From assembly GCA_963677935.2 (NCBI GenBank), contig CAXXEH010000003.1:2728001-2792000 (forward strand): a DNA stretch of 64,000 bases, read 5' to 3'. The stretch is from JAAFHB01 sp963677935 (GTDB taxonomy: Bacteria; Bacteroidota; Bacteroidia; Bacteroidales; Prolixibacteraceae). Each line of letters begins with the position of its first letter. Position 1 is the first letter of the stretch. Under the pieces are notes generated by a model. That model worked only from the letters and a program-made list of their open reading frames with translations. It was not told where the DNA came from and did no database searches. Positions 17,082 to 25,520 of the stretch are shown here, in pieces. The position numbers and the translations under genes were made by a program.

Positions 17082-19592
17082 TCACATTTTTACATATTTG
17101 ATCACTTTTGATTCGAGTCGATCCATTCGTACAGAAAATTTTTGGAGTTGGTTACCCTTTACTTTTGTTTCAGTCCCTGAATCAATATCAATTATCTTAT
17201 AGTCTGCTTCGGTGTCAATCGCTTTTAACAAAAGCTCAACCTCCGGGAATGGTGAATTTGCTCTTCTGAAGCAAATAATGCAGCCTTCCCCTTTTTCAGG
17301 CCAATCATATTGAAAAACCATCAATGCATTGTCTTTCAGACTAAAATCGGTAAGCGGATAGAAGTCATACTTCATCAGATAATTGAATGATTTAATATTA
17401 TCCCATACCTGTTTTACTTTATCGAACGGAACCTCCGCCAGCTCGTCAGCCTTTGCAGCCCCGATTGAGAGAACCGTTGAACAGGAGGTAAGACTCCTGT
17501 CCTTGTATTTATTAAAGGTCATCCCCTGCCCTACCGAACTGTAAGGAAGGTACGATCCCAATCCGCAGGTTTGATTCTGTGTTGCCTCATAAACATCGGG
17601 ATACACCTCGCAATTGTAATCTGAACGCCATAGTGGAACGGAGCGTTTACAGGTTTCATAATCGATTCGGCGACCACCCGCTGCGCAATTATCAATTAAA
17701 AGGTCTGGTTTTCGCCGCAGCAATTCATCCCAGAATTTGTACAACCCCTCGACATATCTGATCTCGGTTATTCCTGTTCGTCCGGACTCCTCTGCCAATC
17801 GCCATCTGGGTCCCGGATCCATATTAAAGTCATTGCGGTAGATATCCACACTCCAATCGTCCAGACTTTTGGATATCAGATCTGTCATATATTTAAGCGC
17901 ATCAGGATTCCCAAGATTAAAAAGTCCTGATTCCTGATCATTCTTCCGGATGACCCATTCGGGATGTTCTTTGGCAATTTTGGTCCGTGGATTTACACAT
18001 TCAGGATCAAACCAAAGGAGGAATTTCAGACCGTTTTTATGGGCTTCATCACCCAAAATTTTCATTCCATTGGGGAATTTCGTTGGATCGGGAAACCAGT
18101 TGCCACGCCCTTCAGACCATTTACCACCTTCGGGTCCCGCGTACCAACCCGCATCGAGCCAGTAAACATTGGTCCCTGTTCCGGCAATCTTTCGAATATA
18201 GTCAACCTGGTTTTTCTCACTTACCGTTTCTAGTGCCGAAGATCCACCACTCATTGCCAGGGTAACCGGCTCTTTTCCATTCCATTTTGGTGAAACCACC
18301 TCACGCATATATCGTCTGAAAAGGTTGTTTCCTTTTATCGGATCGCTACCTTCCCAATATAGGAGACAAACTGACGGAGCACGAATCTCTTCGCCCGGTT
18401 TAAGATAAAGTTTCATGTTGGCCATGCCAGCTTTCATGGTGGTTTTATATCTGGATGGGTACGAAAAATCGGCCTTCCAGTCGCCCGACCATCCGATGGC
18501 AGTAACAAGACCGATCCCATGAAACTCGAAGTTCCAGAACGGGAGATAAGTCATACTTGACCGGCCGAGCCCCGGGCTTGAATTAATATGCACCTCCTTG
18601 TTCAAATCAAGCGTTTCGGTGATGGGCATAAAATCGTATCGCGAGTTGTCACTTCCCTTATTGCAATGAATAATCGCAGGGGTTGCGGATTTGTCGGTAT
18701 AAAATTTCGATACTTCATTGACAGTAACATCCAGAGGTAATACATTTTCAAGAACAGGGCTGTTTGTTGATCCTGTATTTTTTAACCAGAGTTTCCATTC
18801 GACAGCAGGATGGTTATTAAATTCTGTCAGAAGACAGTTTACCTCAAAATTTCCATCTGGCTTCAGCCATTTGATTTTATGAATAATTCGATCCGAGATA
18901 ATGCTGTCGGAAGAACTAAAGTTCCAATGCCTTAAAAAATCACGTGAAGATTTTCCGTCAAGTACAAATGATAAAGGGAGTTGATTGATAAACAAATCCT
19001 TGCTTTCGAATCCATCCAGCCACGCTTTTTCGTCCTTTCCATAACAAACTGCTGCATTGGCCCAGTCGGAATGGCAGAAACGGACGCTGCCCTCTGAATT
19101 CCTGACTTTCAAATAAAATTCAGTTATTCCGTTCATCGGAATATCAACAGTTAAGGGCTGATCACCTAATGCTACAGGGGATGATTCCCAAATCACCTTT
19201 CCTTTCACCTCAATAGTGAAAACAATTTTCGATTGTGTGTTCTTTCGGGTCAGATCGTTATTGTCGAGTCCGATCTCCGCAGAAAACCGGGTAGCAGGTT
19301 TTGGCAGCTGGACCAGCAGTGAGCTTCTGGCGTGCGTGCCAATTCCGTGGTCATATTTCTTCTTGCCGATACAAATCTGTTGATTAAGAAATGATTTCCC
19401 GAGTCTGAAATGTTCCCATTCCTGCTCAATCTGAATAATTGTCCCTTTTGCCCTAGTTGTTCCGAACAAATTTTGGGCAATATCACCCGGGAAAGCCAGT
19501 TCCTGCAGATTCGCCGAAGATGATTTTGTCTGCGAAAAAGTAACCGGGGAAATCCCCAGAACGAGTAAAATAATTAATGCTGTTGTTTTCAT
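17082..19592 (-). CDS. GH36 alpha-galactosidase with N-terminal NPCBM domain
   Basis: The 836-residue exported product has a signal peptide (about 1-20), an NPCBM carbohydrate-binding domain (about 30-185, with GKKKYDHGIGTHARS), a beta-supersandwich, and a clan GH-D TIM barrel. WLDAGWYAG (about 478), LKFLLWFDPE (about 523) and IYRNDFN (nucleophile Asp about 588) are followed by LLIDNCAAGGRRID and PLWRSDYN (acid/base Asp about 658). All GH36 catalytic residues are present, so retaining alpha-galactosidase activity is the best call; alpha-N-acetylgalactosaminidase is possible in this group. The two other GH36 genes of the window (right edge) lack NPCBM, so this is a separate lineage and not a recent copy. 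A nested palindrome lies just upstream. Confidence 0.92.
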   Translation of the reverse strand: MKTTALIILLVLGISPVTFSQTKSSSANLQELAFPGDIAQNLFGTTRAKGTIIQIEQEWEHFRLGKSFLNQQICIGKKKYDHGIGTHARSSLLVQLPKPATRFSAEIGLDNNDLTRKNTQSKIVFTIEVKGKVIWESSPVALGDQPLTVDIPMNGITEFYLKVRNSEGSVRFCHSDWANAAVCYGKDEKAWLDGFESKDLFINQLPLSFVLDGKSSRDFLRHWNFSSSDSIISDRIIHKIKWLKPDGNFEVNCLLTEFNNHPAVEWKLWLKNTGSTNSPVLENVLPLDVTVNEVSKFYTDKSATPAIIHCNKGSDNSRYDFMPITETLDLNKEVHINSSPGLGRSSMTYLPFWNFEFHGIGLVTAIGWSGDWKADFSYPSRYKTTMKAGMANMKLYLKPGEEIRAPSVCLLYWEGSDPIKGNNLFRRYMREVVSPKWNGKEPVTLAMSGGSSALETVSEKNQVDYIRKIAGTGTNVYWLDAGWYAGPEGGKWSEGRGNWFPDPTKFPNGMKILGDEAHKNGLKFLLWFDPECVNPRTKIAKEHPEWVIRKNDQESGLFNLGNPDALKYMTDLISKSLDDWSVDIYRNDFNMDPGPRWRLAEESGRTGITEIRYVEGLYKFWDELLRRKPDLLIDNCAAGGRRIDYETCKRSVPLWRSDYNCEVYPDVYEATQNQTCGLGSYLPYSSVGQGMTFNKYKDRSLTSCSTVLSIGAAKADELAEVPFDKVKQVWDNIKSFNYLMKYDFYPLTDFSLKDNALMVFQYDWPEKGEGCIICFRRANSPFPEVELLLKAIDTEADYKIIDIDSGTETKVKGNQLQKFSVRMDRLESKVIKYVKM

Positions 19593-19645
19593 CTGTAAAT
19601 AATTTGTTTTTTAAAGGTCAGATGGAATCGTAGATCAGCGAAGCT

Positions 19646-19705
19646 AATAGCCATCCGCCAGTTGGCGGATTCATTTCGGTTTATGATTTCTCAACCATGG
19701 CTATT
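19646..19705. repeat. Nested inverted repeat (REP-like or attenuator)
   Basis: The outer arms AATAGCCAT (19646-19654) and ATGGCTATT (19697-19705) are perfect 9-bp inverted repeats. Inside them ATCCGCCA (19653-19660) and TGGCGGAT (19663-19670) form a second, GC-rich palindrome. The structure follows directly after the stop codon of the beta-helix/SGNH gene and 53 bp before the GH36 start. No T-run follows it on the minus strand, so a processing or REP-type element is as likely as a terminator. Confidence 0.55.
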
Positions 19706-21925
19706 TCATCTCTTTTTATCAAAATAGTCCTTTATCGAAACCCAAATACGTTGTTCAATCATTCGCATCCCCTTGTCAGAAGGATGAATGGCGACTCCTT
19801 TATGTGCGAACCTGCCCAATGCCATATTGGTTGAATCCTTAGACAAATCGGCCAATGGAATAAAGGGATAGCCCTTTTGAATCGCATATTTTTCAATTAA
19901 ACTGTTAACGCTCTCTTTAGCCCAAAAACCATCGGCAATAACTTTTAAAGTCTGGTCTTTAGGGGCTAAATATTTGACAAGCTTGTCGTACCATAAAATA
20001 AAATTATCCTTCATTGCTTTTTGATCATTCACATTCTCAGATATTTTCATGATCAGCACATCCGGATTTTTTAAAGAATCGAGGTTAGACAAGCGATAGG
20101 TATCAAAGTCCCGTTCGAAATCGGCAATATTTTTGAAATTAATCACCGCTGAAGGATCAACCAGGCGAATGTCCCTGATAAGAAGATGAACTAAGTCGCT
20201 GTCTTTTACCGAAGCGGCCATGCCCCAGTCGCCATACCAGCCAACTTCGGGGCTTGGCGTATGGCGGACAAGACTATTTCCCAGAATAAGCACTGTTTTA
20301 ATCTTTTTGACCGTAGCCTTCCCCAATTTATTAAGAACTACTTTTCCAGTAAAACCGTCCCCTCTTGTTTGAATAAAGTCTCCAGTTCCACTGGTTGATT
20401 TTTCCCCCGTATAATTGGTTAAAACCAGATCCGGTATGGTAACCTGTTCGGCAGCTTTAAAGGTTCCTTCACCTGTTGCTGCCTCTGTATGAATCATGTT
20501 GGAAGCCGAGATATGGGATATTGTACCCTGGGCATCCACCACATTATTAATTCCCTTACAAAAGATATGGTCCATTTGCAGACAATCGACCGAACCACCG
20601 TTCGTTACACAAATCAAGGGGGAGTTATTTGACGGATAATCCCTTGTGACTGTACTATTACTGACAGAGAGATAATTTATTTTAGTCCCGTTAATTTCAA
20701 TATGATTGGTTGATTTTGGTGTTGTTTGGGTATTTTCGGCGGAATTGTATCCTTCAAAAATCAACTTTTTTATGGTCCTATCCTTTCCGGATATTAGTAT
20801 TGAAGGGAAACTATCCTCTGCAAATCTATTCCGGGTTATATTTTTGAATATAATGCATTCGGCGTTTACCTGAATATTTGCACAGGTGTGATTGACATAC
20901 GGAACAGATTTTCCCTCAGATTCAACATGTACATTTTCAATCAATACTGTCCCAATATTTCCATTCCCCGGATTATTGATCGGAAATGCATCTTGCCAAT
21001 AATTGTCTATAACCAACCAGTATTCCTTGGTTGTTCCATGTATATTTCTGATGGTGACATTATCGATGCGACTTTTACAGCTTAAGAGGCGAATTCCGAA
21101 CAATCCACCCTCCAATCTTATATTATCCACAGTAACATTGGTGATATCGCCATAAAAATTCTTATAAAGATTTTTATTCAGACTGTCCCATTTTAGTTCC
21201 AAAGGAATATCTGCATTAAAAGCGATATGGTCGTCCTTAGCCAGAATATTGCAATCCCGGATGGTAACGTTTTTAGCAGGCCCGACAAAATTTAATCCGT
21301 CACAATTGATCGGGGCATTTTCGCCAACATCTATTTTAACATTCTGAATAAAAACGTTTTCAACATTCTGTGCTGACAATGAAAATGTCCGGGGTTTATA
21401 AATAATTGCATCTTTTATGGTTAAATTTTTGACGCCATAAAAACGTAATGCGCAAATCCAACCCTCTTTCGCATTATCATGAGTTTGGGCAGGAGTTAAT
21501 GCATCATTGAATCCATTACCATTCCATATTCCACCCTGGATAGAAATATTACAATCGATATTAGAAGCAAACCAGTTTGCATTACTTAAAAGACATTGAT
21601 CCGAATTGTTTCTGAGGATTGAGCCACACCCTTCGAATGCAATAATTTTTGTATTGGAGTATATGGTAAGGCCTGTTACTGAATACTTTCCATCCCAATA
21701 AACAATAATTGGGTTAAACTGAGCCTTGTCCAGCACCTTCTGGATAATTGCAGTATTATCCGTCCCAAAGGAGGTGCTGTTTTTGTCCAGGTTCGCATCA
21801 GATATTGCTTCGGATGCAGAAAGGTAATATACATTTGGCGATTTTGCCGATTTTTCCTGGATTTGAGAATAACCAAGACAAGTCATGAAAAATACAGCTA
21901 TAATTGAGGAGAACAGTCGCTTCAT
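19706..21925 (-). CDS. Beta-helix (GH28-like) and SGNH hydrolase fusion
   Basis: This 739-residue exported protein combines two enzymes. After a signal peptide (about 1-20), residues about 55-520 form a right-handed beta-helix of GH28/pectin-lyase type: SISIQGGIWNGNG, then NCDGLNFVGPAKNVTIRDCN and AKDDHIAFNAD, the last resembling the GH28 GDDC segment without its Cys. From about residue 540 an SGNH domain begins with KTVLILGNSLVRHTPSPEVG (nucleophile Ser about 551), has ISENVND as the block III Asn candidate, and ends with GVAIHPSDKGM (catalytic His about 715). SGNH enzymes commonly remove acetyl or other acyl groups from polysaccharides. The fusion suggests joint deacylation and backbone cleavage. 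It sits 18 bp after GH27. Reaction specificity of either half is not known. Confidence 0.75.
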   Translation of the reverse strand: MKRLFSSIIAVFFMTCLGYSQIQEKSAKSPNVYYLSASEAISDANLDKNSTSFGTDNTAIIQKVLDKAQFNPIIVYWDGKYSVTGLTIYSNTKIIAFEGCGSILRNNSDQCLLSNANWFASNIDCNISIQGGIWNGNGFNDALTPAQTHDNAKEGWICALRFYGVKNLTIKDAIIYKPRTFSLSAQNVENVFIQNVKIDVGENAPINCDGLNFVGPAKNVTIRDCNILAKDDHIAFNADIPLELKWDSLNKNLYKNFYGDITNVTVDNIRLEGGLFGIRLLSCKSRIDNVTIRNIHGTTKEYWLVIDNYWQDAFPINNPGNGNIGTVLIENVHVESEGKSVPYVNHTCANIQVNAECIIFKNITRNRFAEDSFPSILISGKDRTIKKLIFEGYNSAENTQTTPKSTNHIEINGTKINYLSVSNSTVTRDYPSNNSPLICVTNGGSVDCLQMDHIFCKGINNVVDAQGTISHISASNMIHTEAATGEGTFKAAEQVTIPDLVLTNYTGEKSTSGTGDFIQTRGDGFTGKVVLNKLGKATVKKIKTVLILGNSLVRHTPSPEVGWYGDWGMAASVKDSDLVHLLIRDIRLVDPSAVINFKNIADFERDFDTYRLSNLDSLKNPDVLIMKISENVNDQKAMKDNFILWYDKLVKYLAPKDQTLKVIADGFWAKESVNSLIEKYAIQKGYPFIPLADLSKDSTNMALGRFAHKGVAIHPSDKGMRMIEQRIWVSIKDYFDKKR

Positions 21926-21943
21926 TTCTTTTCTTTATATTAG

Positions 21944-23164
21944 TTAGATTTTTTTGCTCCAATTATGGAGACGGTACACCACACATTCATGAGGTTTGAG
22001 CTCACCAAATACGCTCTTTATATTTTTCCAATCTTTATTATTTGAGATATCCTTGATCTGCAGCGGAAACCACACCTTCAAATCTTTCTGAACCTTAAAA
22101 TCAAACGGAACAGCTTCTGAAGAACGGTTAAAAACACAGATCGCCACATCATCACCTTTGAGTTCCTTTTTCAATACCTGCAGGTTTCCTTGTCTGAAAA
22201 GTGTATACCCTTGTTTTCCGAGCTGATCCTGATCGATGGCTATTAATTCTTTGTTCAGTAATAACCCGGAAGTTTCAGTGTCCATCGTCCGAACATCTAG
22301 ATTTACAATCAGTGGTGCGGCAAGCATACACCACAACGCAAAATGGGTCCGGTACTCAATTGCAGTACACCCTTTGTAACGGCCGTTTAACGAGGAGGAC
22401 TTCCCTTGTCCATAAAGACCAACCATCAGCAAATCGGGATCGTTCCATCCATTAGGGCCGGTATACTGCTCCAAACCTTCCTGTGCGTCAAAAATCTCCA
22501 TGATTCCGGTGTAAGTTTGGTTATTCGATTGCCATACATCGCGTGAATCGCCACCAGTACGCCATAAATGTCCACCAGCTGCTTTTGCCCACAACCAGGG
22601 TTTCCGGTGCCCCCACTCACATATAGCAAATACAATGGGCTTGCCGGTAGCTTTTAATGCATCGCCCATTTTTTTATACCGGATAAACGCCGTTTCCACA
22701 TCTTCGGGGGCATTGCAATAATCATATTTGAGGTAATCGATTCCCCATTCGGCAAAAGTCTGGGCATCGATGGTTTCAAAGCCAAAACTTCCTGTAACTC
22801 CGGCACAGGTTAATGGTCCGGCATCGGAATACAGTCCAAGCTTTAGTCCCTTTGAGTGAATATAATCTGCCACAACTTTCATCCCGTTCGGAAACCGCTT
22901 AGGATCAGGAAATAATTTGTTTTGGCTGTCACGTCCTCCAACCCAGTAATCATCAACAAGAATATACTGGTAGCCCGCATCCTTCATCCCGGTTCTGACC
23001 AATGCATCAGCCATCTCTTTCAAAATTTGTTCATCGACCTCCTTCTCCACCAGGTTCCAGCTATTCCAACCCATTGGGGGTGTAGGAGCGAGATTTTGAT
23101 GGTCCTGAGCAAAAGCGCCAAAGCCAAATAATAATGTTAAAAGTAAGACAAAAAGATACTTCAT
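21944..23164 (-). CDS. GH27 alpha-galactosidase
   Basis: The 406-residue exported product is a typical GH27 enzyme, a retaining exo-alpha-galactosidase of clan GH-D. After a signal peptide (residues 1-20) it shows APTPPMGWNSWN (about 26-37), QYILVDDYWVGGRD, LKYDYCN with nucleophile Asp148, and WRTGGDSRD with acid/base Asp206. GPNGWNDPDLLMVG is the late family motif, and a C-terminal beta-sandwich domain of about 85 residues closes the protein. The length is usual for bacterial single-domain GH27. It follows the alpha/beta hydrolase gene by 13 bp and precedes the beta-helix/SGNH gene by 18 bp, so tight cotranscription is expected. With three GH36 enzymes it makes alpha-galactose the best supported side-chain sugar in this locus. 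Confidence 0.95.
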   Translation of the reverse strand: MKYLFVLLLTLLFGFGAFAQDHQNLAPTPPMGWNSWNLVEKEVDEQILKEMADALVRTGMKDAGYQYILVDDYWVGGRDSQNKLFPDPKRFPNGMKVVADYIHSKGLKLGLYSDAGPLTCAGVTGSFGFETIDAQTFAEWGIDYLKYDYCNAPEDVETAFIRYKKMGDALKATGKPIVFAICEWGHRKPWLWAKAAGGHLWRTGGDSRDVWQSNNQTYTGIMEIFDAQEGLEQYTGPNGWNDPDLLMVGLYGQGKSSSLNGRYKGCTAIEYRTHFALWCMLAAPLIVNLDVRTMDTETSGLLLNKELIAIDQDQLGKQGYTLFRQGNLQVLKKELKGDDVAICVFNRSSEAVPFDFKVQKDLKVWFPLQIKDISNNKDWKNIKSVFGELKPHECVVYRLHNWSKKI

Positions 23165-23177
23165 TAAATTTCTATAT

Positions 23178-25274
23178 TTACCGATTACTTAAGTCTATAT
23201 GTATTCCCTCTGCATCAACCGGAGAAACAATTTCAACCTTGGTTTTTGAAGCTAACCGCACCAAATCAGGGAGATCGTAATAATTCAAAGCTCCCGGAAC
23301 TACATTTGCCAACTGATTTTTTGAATGATAGGCATTTGCCACATCACACCACGAAGCAAGACTCCCGATAAGTTTTACATGGTTAAAACCTTGCCCCAGA
23401 GCGGCGGCATGCAAAGCTGCCGGCCCGGTATATCCTATCGATACAAGACCAAAATCATGATTATTAATTAGTTTCAGTTTTTGTAAATATTTTGCAGCAA
23501 CAAGTAAATCTTCTACCCGATAGGTCATCAATGTTTTCCCTTCATAGAGTGCCAGCTTGGCAATCCAGAACTCGCAATTATCTGAATCTTTGGGGCGTTT
23601 ATCAGCCAGTTCACCCGTATTACAAACATCAACAGCAAGCACAATATGGTTTGCTTTTAACTCATTCTGAATTTCGGCTTTTGTTTGTTCTGCGCTCTTA
23701 CCATCCTGACTAATAATAATAGTTGCCGGTCTCTTTTTTGCATTACCATCCGGTATATACAACAATGCAGGTAACTTAAAGCCTAAACTTTCATCGCGGA
23801 CAATCAGGAGTTTTTTGATCTGACACCCATTTTCCTGAAATGAGCCAATCTCCTCAACCCTGCATTGATCAGGATTCTTGAATCCGATAAGCGCTTTAAT
23901 TTTCGATAATATATCAGCAGAAGAATGCGATTGTTGAAACTTCATGCGACTCAGATCACATTCTTTCACCTTTTCACGGTTCAGATCAATCACCGACCGT
24001 TCACCCGGGAAAGAGGTCATCACCTGCCCTGTCGGACAAACCGTTACCTGGCTCTTTTCTCCAAAGAAACCAATATCCTCAGGTTCTGTAACGGGATTCG
24101 GATCATTCATCAGCCATTGTTTGCACCACTGTACGGAAGCTTCGCGAAGTGGTTTGTGCCAGCCGTGCTCTCCCGGACAGGAAACCATATCGGCTTTTTC
24201 AGGAATTTTTAAAACGGTGTACATCCTTTTCAACTCCCCGTATCCTTTTTTTGCCCCGTCAATGGAAAAGAAATCCTGTTCAGTTGCCAGAATGCGTATC
24301 GGGACAGGAGCAGCCATAAACAAAAAATCCTGTTCCTCAATTCCGGCTTTCCCTTCTCCCCACATCTGCTGGCATCCATCCTGGGAACCGATCGTTTTGA
24401 ATTTCTCTTCAGAAGTAGCAATATAACAGACCGGGGTAGCGACCTTTATTCGACGATCAAATGCCGTCAGGTAAGTCGTCTGGGTTCCTCCTCCTGAATG
24501 ACCGGCAACCGCGAGTTTATTTTTATCAACTGAAGGTTGTTGTTCCAGGAAATCGAGACACCGGATATTATCCTGCAGTTCCTCAACAAGGGTATTACTA
24601 CCGGTCAGAAGCAGTGCATGTCCGAATAGTTCGTGCAGGTAGGTCCCCTCTCTTGTAATTGCATTTCCCGATTGATCGAGGTATTGAAGCCGCTCATTCT
24701 GGCAGATGGGATCGGCCTGCAAAACGGCAAAACCGTTCAATGCAAACAACCTGGCTGCCTTTTGATAATCAGCATAAGCTTTACCTTCCTTTGTGTGACC
24801 GCAGGGAATATAAACTGCAGGAATAGGAGCCTTACCGGTTTTTGGAAGGTAAAACAAGCCTGTGATGTGGTGATTGGGTTTACTTTCAAAAACAACCTTT
24901 TCGATCGTATAAGTACCCAAATCTATTTTCCCCGAAAAAACAGGGTTTAACGGAGTTTTAGCAGGCAAACTCCCCACTTTTTCAGCCATCCATTTTCTGA
25001 TCTGATCTCGCCGCCCGAGAAGTTTCGCCTCCGACACCATTGGTTTTTCCAGGTCATACCTGCGCTGATCAAACTGAAGTTGCAAACGATTTAAAAACCA
25101 GGTGTTTTGTAGTGTGTCAGACTTTTCACCAAACACCTGATATTGGTCATGCGTCTGCCCATTTACGATACCGGGGGAGAAAAAGGCCAACAGGATAAAA
25201 AGAAACCGCCCGATTCCACCCCACCCAATTTTATGAAATTGGAATATATTGTACTTTCCCTGAAAAATACTCAT
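23178..25274 (-). CDS. Double alpha/beta hydrolase, acyl-sugar esterase-like
   Basis: This 698-residue exported protein contains two alpha/beta hydrolase units. The first (about 100-400) resembles acetyl xylan esterase and prolyl-oligopeptidase-like enzymes: AVYIPCGHTKEGKAY, VAGHSGGGTQTTYL with nucleophile Ser near residue 260, ATEQDFFS as acid candidate (about 328) and CPGEHGWHKP with His near 371. The second (about 470-690) starts with LPALLYIPDG and has the same topology, but the nucleophile elbow reads SIGYTGP (about 615), so Ser is replaced by Thr, and no clear triad remains. The second unit is therefore probably non-catalytic. The gene begins 96 bp after the conserved 72-bp element and leads the GH27-to-dehydrogenase unit. 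Ester removal from the glycan is the inferred role. Confidence 0.78.
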   Translation of the reverse strand: MSIFQGKYNIFQFHKIGWGGIGRFLFILLAFFSPGIVNGQTHDQYQVFGEKSDTLQNTWFLNRLQLQFDQRRYDLEKPMVSEAKLLGRRDQIRKWMAEKVGSLPAKTPLNPVFSGKIDLGTYTIEKVVFESKPNHHITGLFYLPKTGKAPIPAVYIPCGHTKEGKAYADYQKAARLFALNGFAVLQADPICQNERLQYLDQSGNAITREGTYLHELFGHALLLTGSNTLVEELQDNIRCLDFLEQQPSVDKNKLAVAGHSGGGTQTTYLTAFDRRIKVATPVCYIATSEEKFKTIGSQDGCQQMWGEGKAGIEEQDFLFMAAPVPIRILATEQDFFSIDGAKKGYGELKRMYTVLKIPEKADMVSCPGEHGWHKPLREASVQWCKQWLMNDPNPVTEPEDIGFFGEKSQVTVCPTGQVMTSFPGERSVIDLNREKVKECDLSRMKFQQSHSSADILSKIKALIGFKNPDQCRVEEIGSFQENGCQIKKLLIVRDESLGFKLPALLYIPDGNAKKRPATIIISQDGKSAEQTKAEIQNELKANHIVLAVDVCNTGELADKRPKDSDNCEFWIAKLALYEGKTLMTYRVEDLLVAAKYLQKLKLINNHDFGLVSIGYTGPAALHAAALGQGFNHVKLIGSLASWCDVANAYHSKNQLANVVPGALNYYDLPDLVRLASKTKVEIVSPVDAEGIHIDLSNR

Positions 25275-25370
25275 TTTAATGTCCGTTAGTTCGATGAAAA
25301 ATCAGATCAAAATAACTGTCAATTGTCAATAGAGCTAAATTCGTACTGACTGAGAGAAACCGAAATGGTA

Positions 25371-25442
25371 TTCTCTGCTTTCTATCTAAAGAAACAACCA
25401 AAAAGGGAGAAACACTTAAGCAGGGGAACTAAAATAAAAGAA
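25371..25442 (-). promoter_or_regulatory. Conserved 72-bp upstream element, copy 2
   Basis: This copy pairs with 11384-11455 at 59 of 72 positions with no gap. It keeps GGAGAAACACTTA and GCAGGG and the TTCTCTGC end, and lies 96 bp before the start of the double alpha/beta hydrolase gene. The distance to the start codon differs from copy 1 by 44 bp, while orientation relative to the gene is the same. The remaining part of this 246-bp gap (25275-25520) is AT-rich and shows no gene. Only a weak 6-bp inverted repeat (AGGCAT with ATGCCT) follows the upstream stop codon, so a terminator there is doubtful. Confidence 0.6.
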
Positions 25443-25520
25443 ATAGCTTAAATAATAGCCAGGCATTTAATTTTATAATTTGTTGCGTATTGATATGCCT
25501 TTTTAAACAGTTTATAGAAT

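Noticed and set aside
25461..25499. Terminator after the six-hairpin gene
   Set aside because: The only pairing found is 6 bp with a loop of about 27 bases, too weak to call.
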